Shown here in pieces: positions 28,286 through 36,818 of a stretch of DNA of 64,000 bases. Both the position numbers and the translations under genes were made by a program. How positions within the stretch are numbered: position 1 is the first letter of the stretch; each line of letters opens with the position of its first letter. The notes below the pieces were generated by a model. The model was not told where the DNA came from. It was given only the letters and a program-made list of their open reading frames with translations, and made no database searches. Source of the stretch: Asticcacaulis excentricus CB 48. Lineage in GTDB: Bacteria; Pseudomonadota; Alphaproteobacteria; Caulobacterales; Caulobacteraceae. Location of the stretch: the NCBI RefSeq assembly GCF_000175215.2, contig NC_014816.1, positions 186,001-250,000 of the forward strand. The letters are read 5' to 3'.

Positions 28286-30376
28286 ATGCGCTTTAAGCCC
28301 GACGCTTATGTCCCCCGCCTCATCAAACCCCTGATCGGCTTTGTGGCCTTTCAGGTGGCGGTGTGTGTGGCCGATCTGGTCCTGCCGCCCGACCTAACGC
28401 GTGCCGAAGCCGCCTCGGCCGTGGCGCTTGATCACAACGGTGCATGGCTGCGGGCACTGCCCGTCCAAGGAGGGACGTGGCGTATCCGTGCCGACCTCGA
28501 CCGCACCGACCCCGGCTTTATCAAACACCTCCTCAAGGTCGAGGACGAACGTTTCTGGTGGCATCAGGGGGTCGATGCTGTGGCGATTGCGCGCGCGTTT
28601 GGCTCCAACCTGAGCGCGGGTGGCATAGTTTCCGGCGGCTCGACTTTGTCCATGCAGACGGCGCGACTGCTGGAGCCCAAACCCCGTAACTACCTCTCGA
28701 AGCTGATTGAGGTCTTTCGGGCATGGCAACTGGAGGCGCGGTTCTCCAAGCGTGATATCCTGTCGCTCTATCTGACACTGGCTCCCTATGGTGGCAATCT
28801 GGAAGGGGTCCGCGCGGCTTCGCTGTCTTACTTCGGACATGAGCCGGAAAGCCTTACCTTGGGCGAACAAGCCTTGCTGATCGCCTTGCCGCAGGCCCCT
28901 GAAGCGCGCCGTCCGGACCGCCACCCCGAACGCGCCTTGCGGGCGCGCAATCTTGTGCTGGAGCGTATGGCGGCCAAAGGCGTGCTAAGTGCCACGCAGG
29001 CTGGCGAAGCCAAGACCGAGCCTATGGTCGTTAAGCGCTTTGCCTTCCCTGCGCTGGGCTGGCATGCGGCGGGCCGGCTGGCATCGGAGGCCAGAGGCCT
29101 CCAGGCAACCGTGGTGACGACGCTTGACGCGCAATTGCAGGCGCGGCTGGAAGCTTTGGCGCGGCAAACGGCGGTAGCGCAGGGGCCAAACTCATCGACG
29201 GCCATCCTCGTCATCGAAATCCGTTCGCGGGCCGTGAGGGCCAGCGTCGGTTCGGCGGGCCTTGACCGCACGGGCGGGTGGATCGATATGGTGCAAGCCA
29301 TCCGCTCGCCCGGCTCGACGCTCAAACCGTTTATCTACGGCTTTGGGTTTGAAGAGGGGATCGTGGCTCCCGAGACGCGTCTTATGGACGCGCCAACGCG
29401 CTTTGGTGACTACCAGCCGGAAAACTTCGACAAGGTGTTTCATGGGGAGGTGTCGGCCAAGGAAGCCCTGACGCACTCGCTCAATGTGCCCGCCGTGGCG
29501 GTGCTCAATCGTATCGGGGCCGGGGCTTTTGAGTCGCGTTTGCAAGGGGTGGGGGTGCACCTGATCCGCCCCAAGACCGGCCTGCGCGATGCCGGTTTGG
29601 CGCTGGCACTGGGTGGGGCGGGCATCGAGTTGCAGGATCTGGGGGCGCTCTATGCAGCTTTGGGTGATAAGGGCCTGATGAAGCCGCTGGCTTGGACGGA
29701 AGCCGAGGCTAAGGCCAATCTCAGCCGTCCCGGTCAGCGACTGATGGCTGCTGACGCGGCTTCGCGCGTCATTAGTATCTTACGTGAAACCCCGCCGCCC
29801 GCCGGCCGCCTGCCTGCGCATCTCATGAAAACGGCTAACCGTCCAGCCTATAAGACCGGTACCTCCTACGGTTTCCGCGATGCGCTGGCGGTCGGGGTCG
29901 CGGGCGGATATGCGGTATTGGTGTGGACGGGTCGCCCCGATGGCGGTTCGCGCGCCGATCAGACGGGCCGTGAAGCCTCTGCACCCTTGCTGTTCGACGT
30001 CTTCGATCAGATCAATGCCCCGTCTCAGGCCCCGCAAAGCCTGACCCCGGCGGCGGCTCCTGAAGCGTTGAAGGCGCTCAAACCCGCTGCGCGCGGGCCG
30101 TCCATCCTCTTCCCACCGGATCAGGCGACCGTGTATGTTGAGGGTCAGGTGACGGGGGGCAAGTTGAGCGTTACGCGCGGGCTAAAACCGTCGGCGCGGG
30201 GCAAGGCGCCGCTGAATTGGTACGTCAATGGTCAGCCTATGATGGCCGATACGGAAGGTCGCGTGGAATGGCGGCCTGACGCCGAAGGGTTTTACGAGGT
30301 CAGCGTCGTCGATGCCGATGGCGTCACCAACCGCTCCCGCGTACGGGTCAAGGCGATTGCTCAGCGAAAGCCTTAA
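28286..30376 (+). CDS. pbpC: Penicillin-binding protein 1C
   Basis: A bifunctional peptidoglycan glycosyltransferase/transpeptidase of the inner membrane. The signal-anchor is near residues 12-32. The GT51 domain holds the catalytic Glu E86 in KVEDERFWWHQG and SGGSTLSMQTARL. The transpeptidase domain holds STLK with Ser344, SLN in THSLNVPAVA and KTGTSYGF with Lys523. The C-terminal BiPBP_C domain ends at 696 residues. The downstream lolA-like gene converges and overlaps by 4 bases. Confidence 0.96.
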   Translation: MRFKPDAYVPRLIKPLIGFVAFQVAVCVADLVLPPDLTRAEAASAVALDHNGAWLRALPVQGGTWRIRADLDRTDPGFIKHLLKVEDERFWWHQGVDAVAIARAFGSNLSAGGIVSGGSTLSMQTARLLEPKPRNYLSKLIEVFRAWQLEARFSKRDILSLYLTLAPYGGNLEGVRAASLSYFGHEPESLTLGEQALLIALPQAPEARRPDRHPERALRARNLVLERMAAKGVLSATQAGEAKTEPMVVKRFAFPALGWHAAGRLASEARGLQATVVTTLDAQLQARLEALARQTAVAQGPNSSTAILVIEIRSRAVRASVGSAGLDRTGGWIDMVQAIRSPGSTLKPFIYGFGFEEGIVAPETRLMDAPTRFGDYQPENFDKVFHGEVSAKEALTHSLNVPAVAVLNRIGAGAFESRLQGVGVHLIRPKTGLRDAGLALALGGAGIELQDLGALYAALGDKGLMKPLAWTEAEAKANLSRPGQRLMAADAASRVISILRETPPPAGRLPAHLMKTANRPAYKTGTSYGFRDALAVGVAGGYAVLVWTGRPDGGSRADQTGREASAPLLFDVFDQINAPSQAPQSLTPAAAPEALKALKPAARGPSILFPPDQATVYVEGQVTGGKLSVTRGLKPSARGKAPLNWYVNGQPMMADTEGRVEWRPDAEGFYEVSVVDADGVTNRSRVRVKAIAQRKP

Positions 30377-31038
30377 TTCGCGCCCTTTGGCTTTTTCAGC
30401 ACAAACAAGTCCGGTCGCACGGCTGTGTTTCGGTCAAAGGTGACAAGCCTGACGCGCGTGCCCTTACCCTGCTGATCCGTCACTGTCCATTCGCCCAGTT
30501 GCAGGGCATTGCCACGCTCGATGAAGGTCATCAGAATCGAGCCTTCGACGTCGCGACGGCGATCGCGCGCCTTCAGGCGGAAGCCGTCCGTGGTCGGTGT
30601 GACCTCTGTGACGATGACGCCCTGATCAAGACGAATTTGTTTCGAAAGGAACAGCGACAGCGGTGTGGCGTTGAGGGGGTACTGGTTAAAGGCCTTCAGG
30701 CGCGGGTCCCAGGTATTCACCGTTTTGCCGTCCGATACGACCAGCAGCGAATAGGGGGCATCGTATTCAAAGCGGATCTTGCCGGGCCGTTGCAGCCACC
30801 ACTTACCAGCGGTGGTGCGCCCCTTGTAATCCGTCTGTTCAAAGCGACCACCCCCTGTGCCTAAAGACTGCAGATAGGCGACGGCGCGGTCGATGCGGCC
30901 TTGATCCTGCGCGCTGAACTTGGGCGGAGTGACGAATTGCTGGATAGTGTTACGCCCCTGCGCCCACGCAGGCGCGGTGGTCAGCAGGCTGGCGGCGGTC
31001 AGGCCCGTGAGCAGGGCGCGTTTGGTAAGCTCGGTCAT
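30373..31038 (-). CDS. lolA: LolA-family outer-membrane lipoprotein carrier
   Basis: A periplasmic chaperone that carries lipoproteins from the inner to the outer membrane. The signal peptide (ALLTGLTAASLLTTAPAWAQ) precedes an unclosed-barrel domain (GGRFEQTDYKGRTTAGKWWL, GKIRFEYDAPYSLLVVSDGK). The length is 221 residues with the ATG at 31038; an ATG at 31050 in frame is also possible. LolB is not nearby. The family assignment is good; whether it is the main LolA or a paralogue cannot be decided here. Confidence 0.88.
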   Translation of the reverse strand: MTELTKRALLTGLTAASLLTTAPAWAQGRNTIQQFVTPPKFSAQDQGRIDRAVAYLQSLGTGGGRFEQTDYKGRTTAGKWWLQRPGKIRFEYDAPYSLLVVSDGKTVNTWDPRLKAFNQYPLNATPLSLFLSKQIRLDQGVIVTEVTPTTDGFRLKARDRRRDVEGSILMTFIERGNALQLGEWTVTDQQGKGTRVRLVTFDRNTAVRPDLFVLKKPKGAN

Positions 31039-31167
31039 GATCTCTCTCATACGTTGATACGATCCGTTGAGAAAGACCTTAACCGGCTATGATGACGGGT
31101 TGAGGGCGTCAAAATGACATAAGGACCGCACAAGATGGCGGTAAACTAAATCGCGGGTGAATGGGGT

Positions 31168-31539
31168 CTACAGCCGCGCGACACACTCAATCTCAATCGC
31201 CGCATTCAGCGCCAATTGCGTCACGCCAAAGGCTGAGCAGACGGGCAGCGGCTTGTCGCTAAAACAGGCCGCAAAAAGTCTATTGAAACACTCAAGCTGC
31301 CCCATATCAGTGAGCATGACCCGCACTGAGATCAGCGCGTCCAGCCCCAGATCAAAGCGGGCCAGCGACGCCGCCACGTTGGCTATCATCTGCGCCACCT
31401 CGGCCTCAAAACCATCGGCAAGATTGCCGTTGTCATCATCTCCGATATGACCCGACAGGTAGAGGGTGTTGCCGATACGCACGGCCTCGGAAAAGGCCGC
31501 ATCGAAAGGGTACGCATAGAAGGTGGGTTCGGGGCTCAT
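31168..31539 (-). CDS. RidA/YjgF-family protein lacking the usual catalytic arginine
   Basis: The RidA fold is clear (LYLSGHIGDDDNG, ANVAASLARFDLGLDALISVRV, ECFNRLFAACF, FGVTQLALNAAIEIECVA). RidA deaminates reactive enamine/imine intermediates and uses an Arg in a PARS/PART motif to do so. Here that motif reads LPVCSAF, with Cys101 at the Arg position, so it may not be an imine deaminase. The length is 123 residues. It lies 105 bases downstream of rpsP, after the rpsP terminator. Confidence 0.9.
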   Translation of the reverse strand: MSPEPTFYAYPFDAAFSEAVRIGNTLYLSGHIGDDDNGNLADGFEAEVAQMIANVAASLARFDLGLDALISVRVMLTDMGQLECFNRLFAACFSDKPLPVCSAFGVTQLALNAAIEIECVARL

Positions 31540-31590
31540 AGGCCATATATGCGGCTTCGGCGCGGTGCCTGTCCAGTGTATGTCGAAACA

Positions 31591-31621
31591 AAAAAGCCGG
31601 AGCGTAGGGCCCCGGCTTTTC
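31591..31621 (-). terminator. Intrinsic terminator of ffh-rpsP
   Basis: On the minus strand AAAAGCCGG pairs with CCGGCTTTT around an 11-base loop, followed by a run of six T's, 24 bases after the rpsP stop. Confidence 0.9.
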
Positions 31622-31644
31622 CAATTGCATCGCTCAGAAAGCGA

Positions 31645-32079
31645 TTAGCCTTCAGAAGCTTCCTCAGCAGGGGCTTCTTCAGCGGCCGGAGCGGCAGCAG
31701 CCGCTTCGGCTTCGGCCTTGGCAGCGGCTTCGGCGTCCAGACGGTCCTGCTCGCGTTGAGCGCGTTCGGCTGCGCGTTCCTGAGCCTTCTTGCCCGGCGT
31801 ACCCTTTTGCGGGTTGTTGCCGTGTTCCCACTTCACAAGGCCTTCCTTCGACAGGAAGCGCGCGACGCGGTCGGTCGGCTGAGCGCCTTTCTTGAGCCAG
31901 TCGGCGATGACTTCGGTCTTCAGGGTGACGCGGTTGGCGTCGTCCTTTGACAGCATCGGGTTATACGAGCCCACCTTGGCGATGAACTTACCGTCGCGCG
32001 GAGCGGCGGCATCAGCGATAACGATATGGTAGTACGGGCGCTTCTTGGAGCCACCGCGGGCCAGACGAATTTTCAGCAT
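31645..32079 (-). CDS. rpsP: 30S ribosomal protein S16
   Basis: A small-subunit assembly protein. The family start MLKIRLARGGSKKRPYYHIV and GSYNPML are clear. The length is 144 residues with an Ala/Glu-rich tail (about residues 95-144), a common alphaproteobacterial extension. It follows ffh by 39 bases. In relatives rimM, trmD and rplS normally follow; here the next gene is ridA-like. Confidence 0.97.
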   Translation of the reverse strand: MLKIRLARGGSKKRPYYHIVIADAAAPRDGKFIAKVGSYNPMLSKDDANRVTLKTEVIADWLKKGAQPTDRVARFLSKEGLVKWEHGNNPQKGTPGKKAQERAAERAQREQDRLDAEAAAKAEAEAAAAAPAAEEAPAEEASEG

Positions 32080-32118
32080 GATAAGATCCTTTGATAGGCT
32101 GAGTTTCGAGTGAGGGGG

Positions 32119-33681
32119 TTATTTCTTTTTGGGGTCGAACGGGTTAGCCCCGCCTAGCCCCGGAAGGGAGTTGCCGAGCCCCGGCAAACCGGAAAGCCCG
32201 CCAGGTATATTGGGCAGTTTGCCGGCGCCGAGCTGTTTCAGGCGCTCGAAATCGGCGCCCATATTGTCGCCAATGGCGGGGTTGTTTTCGAGCTTTTTGC
32301 CCATCTGCTGCATCTGGGCCATGTTGGGCATGTTCCCCAGGCCCAGCATCTTGGCCATATTGCCCATGCCCTTACCACCATTACGGGCCATCATCTTGAA
32401 GACGTCGGCCATCTGACGGTGCTGTTTCAGAAGGCGATTGATTTCCGCGACATCGACGCCGGCCCCGGCAGCGATGCGGCGCTTGCGTGAAGCGTTGAGC
32501 AGATCGGGCTTTTTGCGCTCGGCCTTGGTCATAGAGGAGATGATAGCGATCTGACGGTCAAACATCTTGTCCGAGATGTTCATCTCGTCCATCTGCTTCT
32601 TGACCTTCTGCACACCCGGGAGCAGACCCATAATGCCGCCCATGCCGCCCATGCGCTTCATCTGACCCAGCTGATCGGCAAGGTCATTGAGGTCGAACTG
32701 CCCCTTGGACAGCTTCTTGGCCATCTGCTCGGCCTTGGCCGCGTCCAGCTCCTGCGCCGCCTTTTCGACCAGCGCCACCACGTCGCCCTGGCCCAGAATA
32801 CGGCCGGCGATACGGCGGGCATCAAAGACATCCAGCGCATCGACCTTCTCACCCGAACCGGTGAACTTGATCGGCAAGCCGGTGACAGCGCGCATGCTAA
32901 GCATGGCCCCGCCGCGACCGTCGCCGTCCACGCGGGTGAGGATCAGTCCGGTTAGCGGCAGGCGGGCATGGAAGGCTTCGGCGGTGCGCACCGCGTCCTG
33001 ACCTGTCAGCGAGTCGGCTACCAGGAAGGTCTCGACCGGCTTCGAGAGGCTGGCGATCTCAGCCGCCTCAGCCATCAGGGCCTCGTCCAGCGTCGTGCGA
33101 CCGGCGGTGTCGAGGATCAGAACGTCGTAGCCCTGAAGTTTGGCCGATTGCAGAGCACGGCGGGTGATTTCCACCGCGCTCTGACCCGCGATGATCGGCA
33201 GCACATCGACACCCACCTGTTCGCCGAGCAGTTTTAACTGCTCCATAGCGGCGGGACGGCGTGTATCGAGCGAGGCCATCATGACCTTCTTGCGCTCGAA
33301 CTTCGACAGGCGCAGCGCCAGCTTCGCCGAGGTGGTGGTCTTACCCGACCCTTGGAGACCAGCCATCAGGATGACGGCGGGCGGCACGGCCGCGAGGTCG
33401 ATCGGGGTCGGCTCCTCGCCCCCCAGCATGTCGATCAGGCCGTCATAGACGATTTTCACCACCTGATCGGCGGGCTTGACCGCCTTGATGATGGCTTCCC
33501 CGGCGGCCAGCTCGCGCGCCTTGGTCATGAACTGACGCACGACCGGCAGAGCGACGTCGGCGTCGAGCAGGGCGACGCGGACCTCGCGCAGGGCTTCGTC
33601 AACGTCCTTTTCCGAAAGGACGCCGCGGCCACCCAGACGGTCGAAAAGACCGGATAAGCGCTCGTTCAGCGAGTCGAACAT
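32119..33681 (-). CDS. ffh: Signal recognition particle protein Ffh
   Basis: The GTPase that binds signal peptides and 4.5S RNA and delivers ribosomes to FtsY. The N domain (1-85), the G domain (GLQGSGKTTTSAKLA near 107, DTAGRTTLDEALM near 192, TRVDGDGRGGAML near 246) and the M domain (Met-rich, about 300-470) are in order. The length is 520 residues, with a Gly/Leu/Pro-rich tail. It heads a two-gene unit with rpsP and is preceded by a structured leader. Confidence 0.97.
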   Translation of the reverse strand: MFDSLNERLSGLFDRLGGRGVLSEKDVDEALREVRVALLDADVALPVVRQFMTKARELAAGEAIIKAVKPADQVVKIVYDGLIDMLGGEEPTPIDLAAVPPAVILMAGLQGSGKTTTSAKLALRLSKFERKKVMMASLDTRRPAAMEQLKLLGEQVGVDVLPIIAGQSAVEITRRALQSAKLQGYDVLILDTAGRTTLDEALMAEAAEIASLSKPVETFLVADSLTGQDAVRTAEAFHARLPLTGLILTRVDGDGRGGAMLSMRAVTGLPIKFTGSGEKVDALDVFDARRIAGRILGQGDVVALVEKAAQELDAAKAEQMAKKLSKGQFDLNDLADQLGQMKRMGGMGGIMGLLPGVQKVKKQMDEMNISDKMFDRQIAIISSMTKAERKKPDLLNASRKRRIAAGAGVDVAEINRLLKQHRQMADVFKMMARNGGKGMGNMAKMLGLGNMPNMAQMQQMGKKLENNPAIGDNMGADFERLKQLGAGKLPNIPGGLSGLPGLGNSLPGLGGANPFDPKKK

Positions 33682-33726
33682 GCTTCTAATGCCTTATGTG
33701 TCGGTATCGGAACCGTACCTTTCGCA

Positions 33727-33860
33727 AAACAAAAAGACCCCGAGAACGCAACGCGTCGTCGGGGAGCCTCCGGTCCCCGTCCGATAGCTGTGATCGGGGT
33801 TGTGACCTGAGAGGTTTGGTGTGCAAAAGGCGTGGGTCGCCTGAATGTTGCGTTCCTATG
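33727..33860 (-). promoter_or_regulatory. Structured leader with attenuator-like alternative hairpins upstream of ffh
   Basis: Minus-strand reading, listed in transcript order. Segment 1 is CCCCGAT (33793-33799). Segment 2 is ATCGGACGGGGACC (33772-33785). Segment 3 is GGCTCCCCGA (33759-33768). Segment 4 is TCGGGG (33738-33743), followed by TCTTTTTGTTTT. Segments 3 and 4 form an intrinsic terminator, 2 with 3 an antiterminator, and 1 with 2 a competing hairpin. A 9-base pair, GAACGCAAC (33847-33855) with GTTGCGTTC (33744-33752), can close the whole structure. It may be a riboswitch-like attenuator of ffh or the 3' end of a small RNA. No known aptamer consensus was recognised. Confidence 0.6.
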
Positions 33861-33872
33861 ACGGCTCAGCCC

Positions 33873-35102
33873 CTAAGAGTCAAGCCACCTGTTGAAATCA
33901 TAGGCTTTCAGCGCCTCTGCGGACCACCGGGCGTTCAGCCGTGCAGGCGTGGCGCGAGCGGCCGCCATTTTTGAAGCGCGGGCGACGGGGTCGGACACCA
34001 GACGGCGTAGACTGTCCGCCGCCGCATGGATATCGGGTTCGGCCCACACCTGCGCCGGGTTATGCGGCAAGGCGCTGTAGGGACCGTCCGGATCCTGCAG
34101 CGGTACCGGACTAGCCGGAACCGGGTAACCGTTGTCTGCGGTGAGAAAATCATTGCCTGTGCCCTCGGTGGCGACGACGACAACCCCAGCATTCATGGCC
34201 TCCAGCAGGCCAAGTCCGAACCCTTCGGCCCGATGCAGGGACAGAAAGATATCGACCGAGGCCATCAACCGGTCCATGTCTTCGTTGCTCAGGTGTTCGG
34301 ATAACAGTCTAATATCCGGGCGACTAGCGATCTGTTCGGCCAGTCTGGTTTGTGTGATGGTATCCAGAGACGATGCTTTCAGCGTCAGGGCCGCATGAGG
34401 GGTTGGTTCAGGAAACGCCGTCAACCACGCTTCAATCGACGCCCAAGGATTTTTGCGCGCAGGCGACGAGTTGACGTCGAACAGACTTAAGACCTTGCAA
34501 TGGTCGGGGCAAAGGCCAAAGCGGGCGGGATCAGGTTGCGGCGGGGCTGAGATAAGCGGGTGCGGCATGACGCGTAGTCGCCCGCATAGATCATCGAGCC
34601 CCTCAACGCGCAGAGCCTCCGCCAGCGCGTTGGCGACATAGGCACTGGGCGTCCATACCTCGTGCAGCCAGCGCACCATTCGCGCCCATTGTGGCGGGGC
34701 CAGCGGTGTCTCCCACGCCCAGTAGCCGATCCGGTAGCGGTCACGCCATTGATCGGGTCTGTGCGCCATCAGCGCGACCATAGCTTCGGGGGCATTCGCA
34801 TGGATGAGCCACACGCCGCCCCTACCGGGCAAAACCGCCTTCCCATCCAGAATATGACGGAAGCAGGGGCGCAGATCATGGCGCACGACTGCGTATCCGG
34901 CGGCTTCAAGTGCCTCGGCACTCAGTCTGCCTGCACGACCTATACCCTGATTTTCATTGAAAAAGCCGGAAATAATCAGAGGGCCTGGTGACAGCCTGTC
35001 TGCCCGCGGCCATTGGCCCATGCGCGTGAAAGCGATGGCTTCAAGGACGCCGTGGATCAGGGGAAGACGGTATTTGAGAGGTAGGCGGCGCAACAGGGAC
35101 AT
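33873..35102 (-). CDS. Glycosyltransferase family 4 (GT-B)
   Basis: Expected to transfer a sugar from a nucleotide or lipid donor. The second Rossmann half shows the typical IFLSLHRAEGFGLGLLEAMN with the EGFGL acceptor-donor loop and VVATEGTGNDFL. The N-terminal half has ISGFFNENQGIGRAGRLS. The length is 409 residues. No polysaccharide genes adjoin, so the acceptor is unknown. The small gene at 35133-35360 precedes it by 30 bases on the same strand and may be co-transcribed. Confidence 0.9.
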   Translation of the reverse strand: MSLLRRLPLKYRLPLIHGVLEAIAFTRMGQWPRADRLSPGPLIISGFFNENQGIGRAGRLSAEALEAAGYAVVRHDLRPCFRHILDGKAVLPGRGGVWLIHANAPEAMVALMAHRPDQWRDRYRIGYWAWETPLAPPQWARMVRWLHEVWTPSAYVANALAEALRVEGLDDLCGRLRVMPHPLISAPPQPDPARFGLCPDHCKVLSLFDVNSSPARKNPWASIEAWLTAFPEPTPHAALTLKASSLDTITQTRLAEQIASRPDIRLLSEHLSNEDMDRLMASVDIFLSLHRAEGFGLGLLEAMNAGVVVVATEGTGNDFLTADNGYPVPASPVPLQDPDGPYSALPHNPAQVWAEPDIHAAADSLRRLVSDPVARASKMAAARATPARLNARWSAEALKAYDFNRWLDS

Positions 35103-35132
35103 GCGCTGTGCTTAAACCAAGGCGGCTAAACC

Positions 35133-35360
35133 TTAAAGCCCCAGCCAGCGGCGGCGTTGTTGCCAGTACGTTTCGAACTGATCCGCAAGGCCTTGGTCGG
35201 CAAAGTTCACCACTTTGACCATACCGGTTTCTTTGGTGTCGGAATGGATAGAGATGGAGTCGGCATCTTGCAGTGAGGCGGCTTCGACAAACTTGAAGAA
35301 CGCACCGAAAAAGGCGTCTTGCTCAGAAGCATTGGCGATGTCGAATTGCAAGCTGACCAC
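35133..35360 (-). CDS. Small protein of unknown function
   Basis: A 75-residue protein with no signal or membrane segment and no family I recognise. It reads as a compact alpha/beta fold (VSLQFDIANASEQDAF, then MVKVVNFADQGLADQFETYW) with a basic end (QQRRRWLGL). Codon use fits the neighbourhood. It lies 30 bases upstream of the glycosyltransferase on the same strand. Confidence 0.6.
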   Translation of the reverse strand: MVSLQFDIANASEQDAFFGAFFKFVEAASLQDADSISIHSDTKETGMVKVVNFADQGLADQFETYWQQRRRWLGL

Positions 35361-35551
35361 GACTAAACCCTCTTTCGCAAACCATATGTAAAAGCTCAGG
35401 CCTTGTCCCCGACCCGTATAAAATATGTGCGGTGCACAATACGTAAATAAAAACCTAAATCGATGGGGGAGTCAAATAAGGCTGCGGTAAAAACCCTACG
35501 TGTGGCGTCAGGGTGTCATGTGCCTGAAAATTGTGCCGATATGGCCCACAA

Positions 35552-35575
35552 GGGGAAGCCGTAACCCGCTTCCCC
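35552..35575 (-). terminator. Hairpin after alaC
   Basis: GGGGAAGC pairs with GCTTCCCC around an 8-base loop, 46 bases after the alaC stop on the minus strand. It is followed by only a short T-rich stretch, so termination may be weak. Confidence 0.5.
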
Positions 35576-35621
35576 AAGGAGACGAAAACTCACATCTGCG
35601 TGAACGGACAGCCTACGGCAA

Positions 35622-36818
35622 TTACTCTGCCGCCTGAACTCGTGTCCCCGGTTGCAGCAGCTTTTTAATATTGCGCGCGGCTTGACGAATGCGATGTTCG
35701 TTTTCGACCAGTCCGATGCGGACATAGCCTTCGCCATATTCCCCGAAGCCGAGGCCCGGAGCGACGGCGACGTGGGCTTCTTCGATCAGCAGCTTGGCGA
35801 ATTCGATCGAGCCCAGATGTTTGAACTTATCGGGAATTTCGGCCCAGGCGAACATCGACGCCGGGGGCGGCGGGATATCCCACCCGGCGCGCTTCATGGA
35901 TTCGACCAGCACGTCGCGGCGCGACTTATAGATGTTGCGGATTTCCTCAACATTGTCCTGTGGGCCGTTGAGCGCGGCGGCAGCCGCCACCTGCATCGGC
36001 GTGAAGCCGCCGTAATCGAGATAGGACTTCACGCGGGCCAGTGCGGCGCAGATGTCCGAATTCCCGACGACCATGCCGACGCGCCAGCCGGCCATGGCAT
36101 AGGTCTTCGACAGCGAATTGATCTCCACGGAGCGTTTGATGGCGCCTTCGACCTGAAGGATGGAGGGCGGAGGGTTGTTCTCGAAATAGATTTCCGAATA
36201 GGCGATGTCGGACAGCACGATCAGGTCATGCTTTTCGGCAATTCGGATGACTTCCTTGTAGAAATCCAGATCGACCCACTGTGCCGTCGGGTTGGACGGA
36301 TAGGAGACGATCAGCACCGACGGCGTCGGCACGGAGTGCTTTACCGCGCGCTCGATGCCCGACAGATACTGTTCCGGCGACAGGGCTGGGACGTGGCGTA
36401 TGACACCACCAGCCATCAGGAAGCCGAAGGCGTGGATCGGGTAGGCCGGATTGGGGCAGATGACCGTATCGCCGGGTCCGGTAATAGCCATGGCGAGGTT
36501 GGCAAAGCCTTCCTTGGAGCCGAGCGTCGCCACGACTTCGGTATCGGGATTGAGCTTCACGCCGTAGCGGCGCTCATAGTAGCCCGCCATGGCCTTGCGC
36601 AGGCCCTGCACGCCCTTGGATACCGAATATCCGTGTGTTTTGGGCTTTTTGACCGTCTCAACCAGCTTATCCACAATATGCGGGGCTGTATCCATGTCGG
36701 GATTGCCCATCCCAAAGTCGATCACATCGGTGCCTGCTGCGCGCAGACGGGCCTTCACCTTGTTGACTTCTTCGAAGACATAAGGCGGCAGACGCCGGAT
36801 ACGGTAAAAATCGCGCAT
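35622..36818 (-). CDS. alaC: Alanine aminotransferase AlaC-type (class I/II PLP enzyme)
   Basis: A PLP-dependent transaminase close to E. coli AlaC, which interconverts pyruvate/glutamate and alanine/2-oxoglutarate. Visible are IRRLPPYVFEEVNKVKARLR, IDFGMGNPDMDTAPH, GYSVSKGVQGLR, NPAYPIHAF, SYPSNPTAQW and SLSKTYAMAGWRVG with the PLP-binding Lys. The length is 398 residues from the ATG at 36818. The frame extends upstream to 36896, but the family start is at this ATG. Some relatives are annotated as LL-diaminopimelate aminotransferase-like; AlaC fits best. Confidence 0.9.
   Translation of the reverse strand: MRDFYRIRRLPPYVFEEVNKVKARLRAAGTDVIDFGMGNPDMDTAPHIVDKLVETVKKPKTHGYSVSKGVQGLRKAMAGYYERRYGVKLNPDTEVVATLGSKEGFANLAMAITGPGDTVICPNPAYPIHAFGFLMAGGVIRHVPALSPEQYLSGIERAVKHSVPTPSVLIVSYPSNPTAQWVDLDFYKEVIRIAEKHDLIVLSDIAYSEIYFENNPPPSILQVEGAIKRSVEINSLSKTYAMAGWRVGMVVGNSDICAALARVKSYLDYGGFTPMQVAAAAALNGPQDNVEEIRNIYKSRRDVLVESMKRAGWDIPPPPASMFAWAEIPDKFKHLGSIEFAKLLIEEAHVAVAPGLGFGEYGEGYVRIGLVENEHRIRQAARNIKKLLQPGTRVQAAE

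Noticed and set aside
33727..33860. SRP (4.5S) RNA, glycine or TPP riboswitch next to ffh
   Set aside because: The SRP core (GGTCAGG..GGAAGCAGCC), glycine and TPP consensus motifs were looked for and not found.
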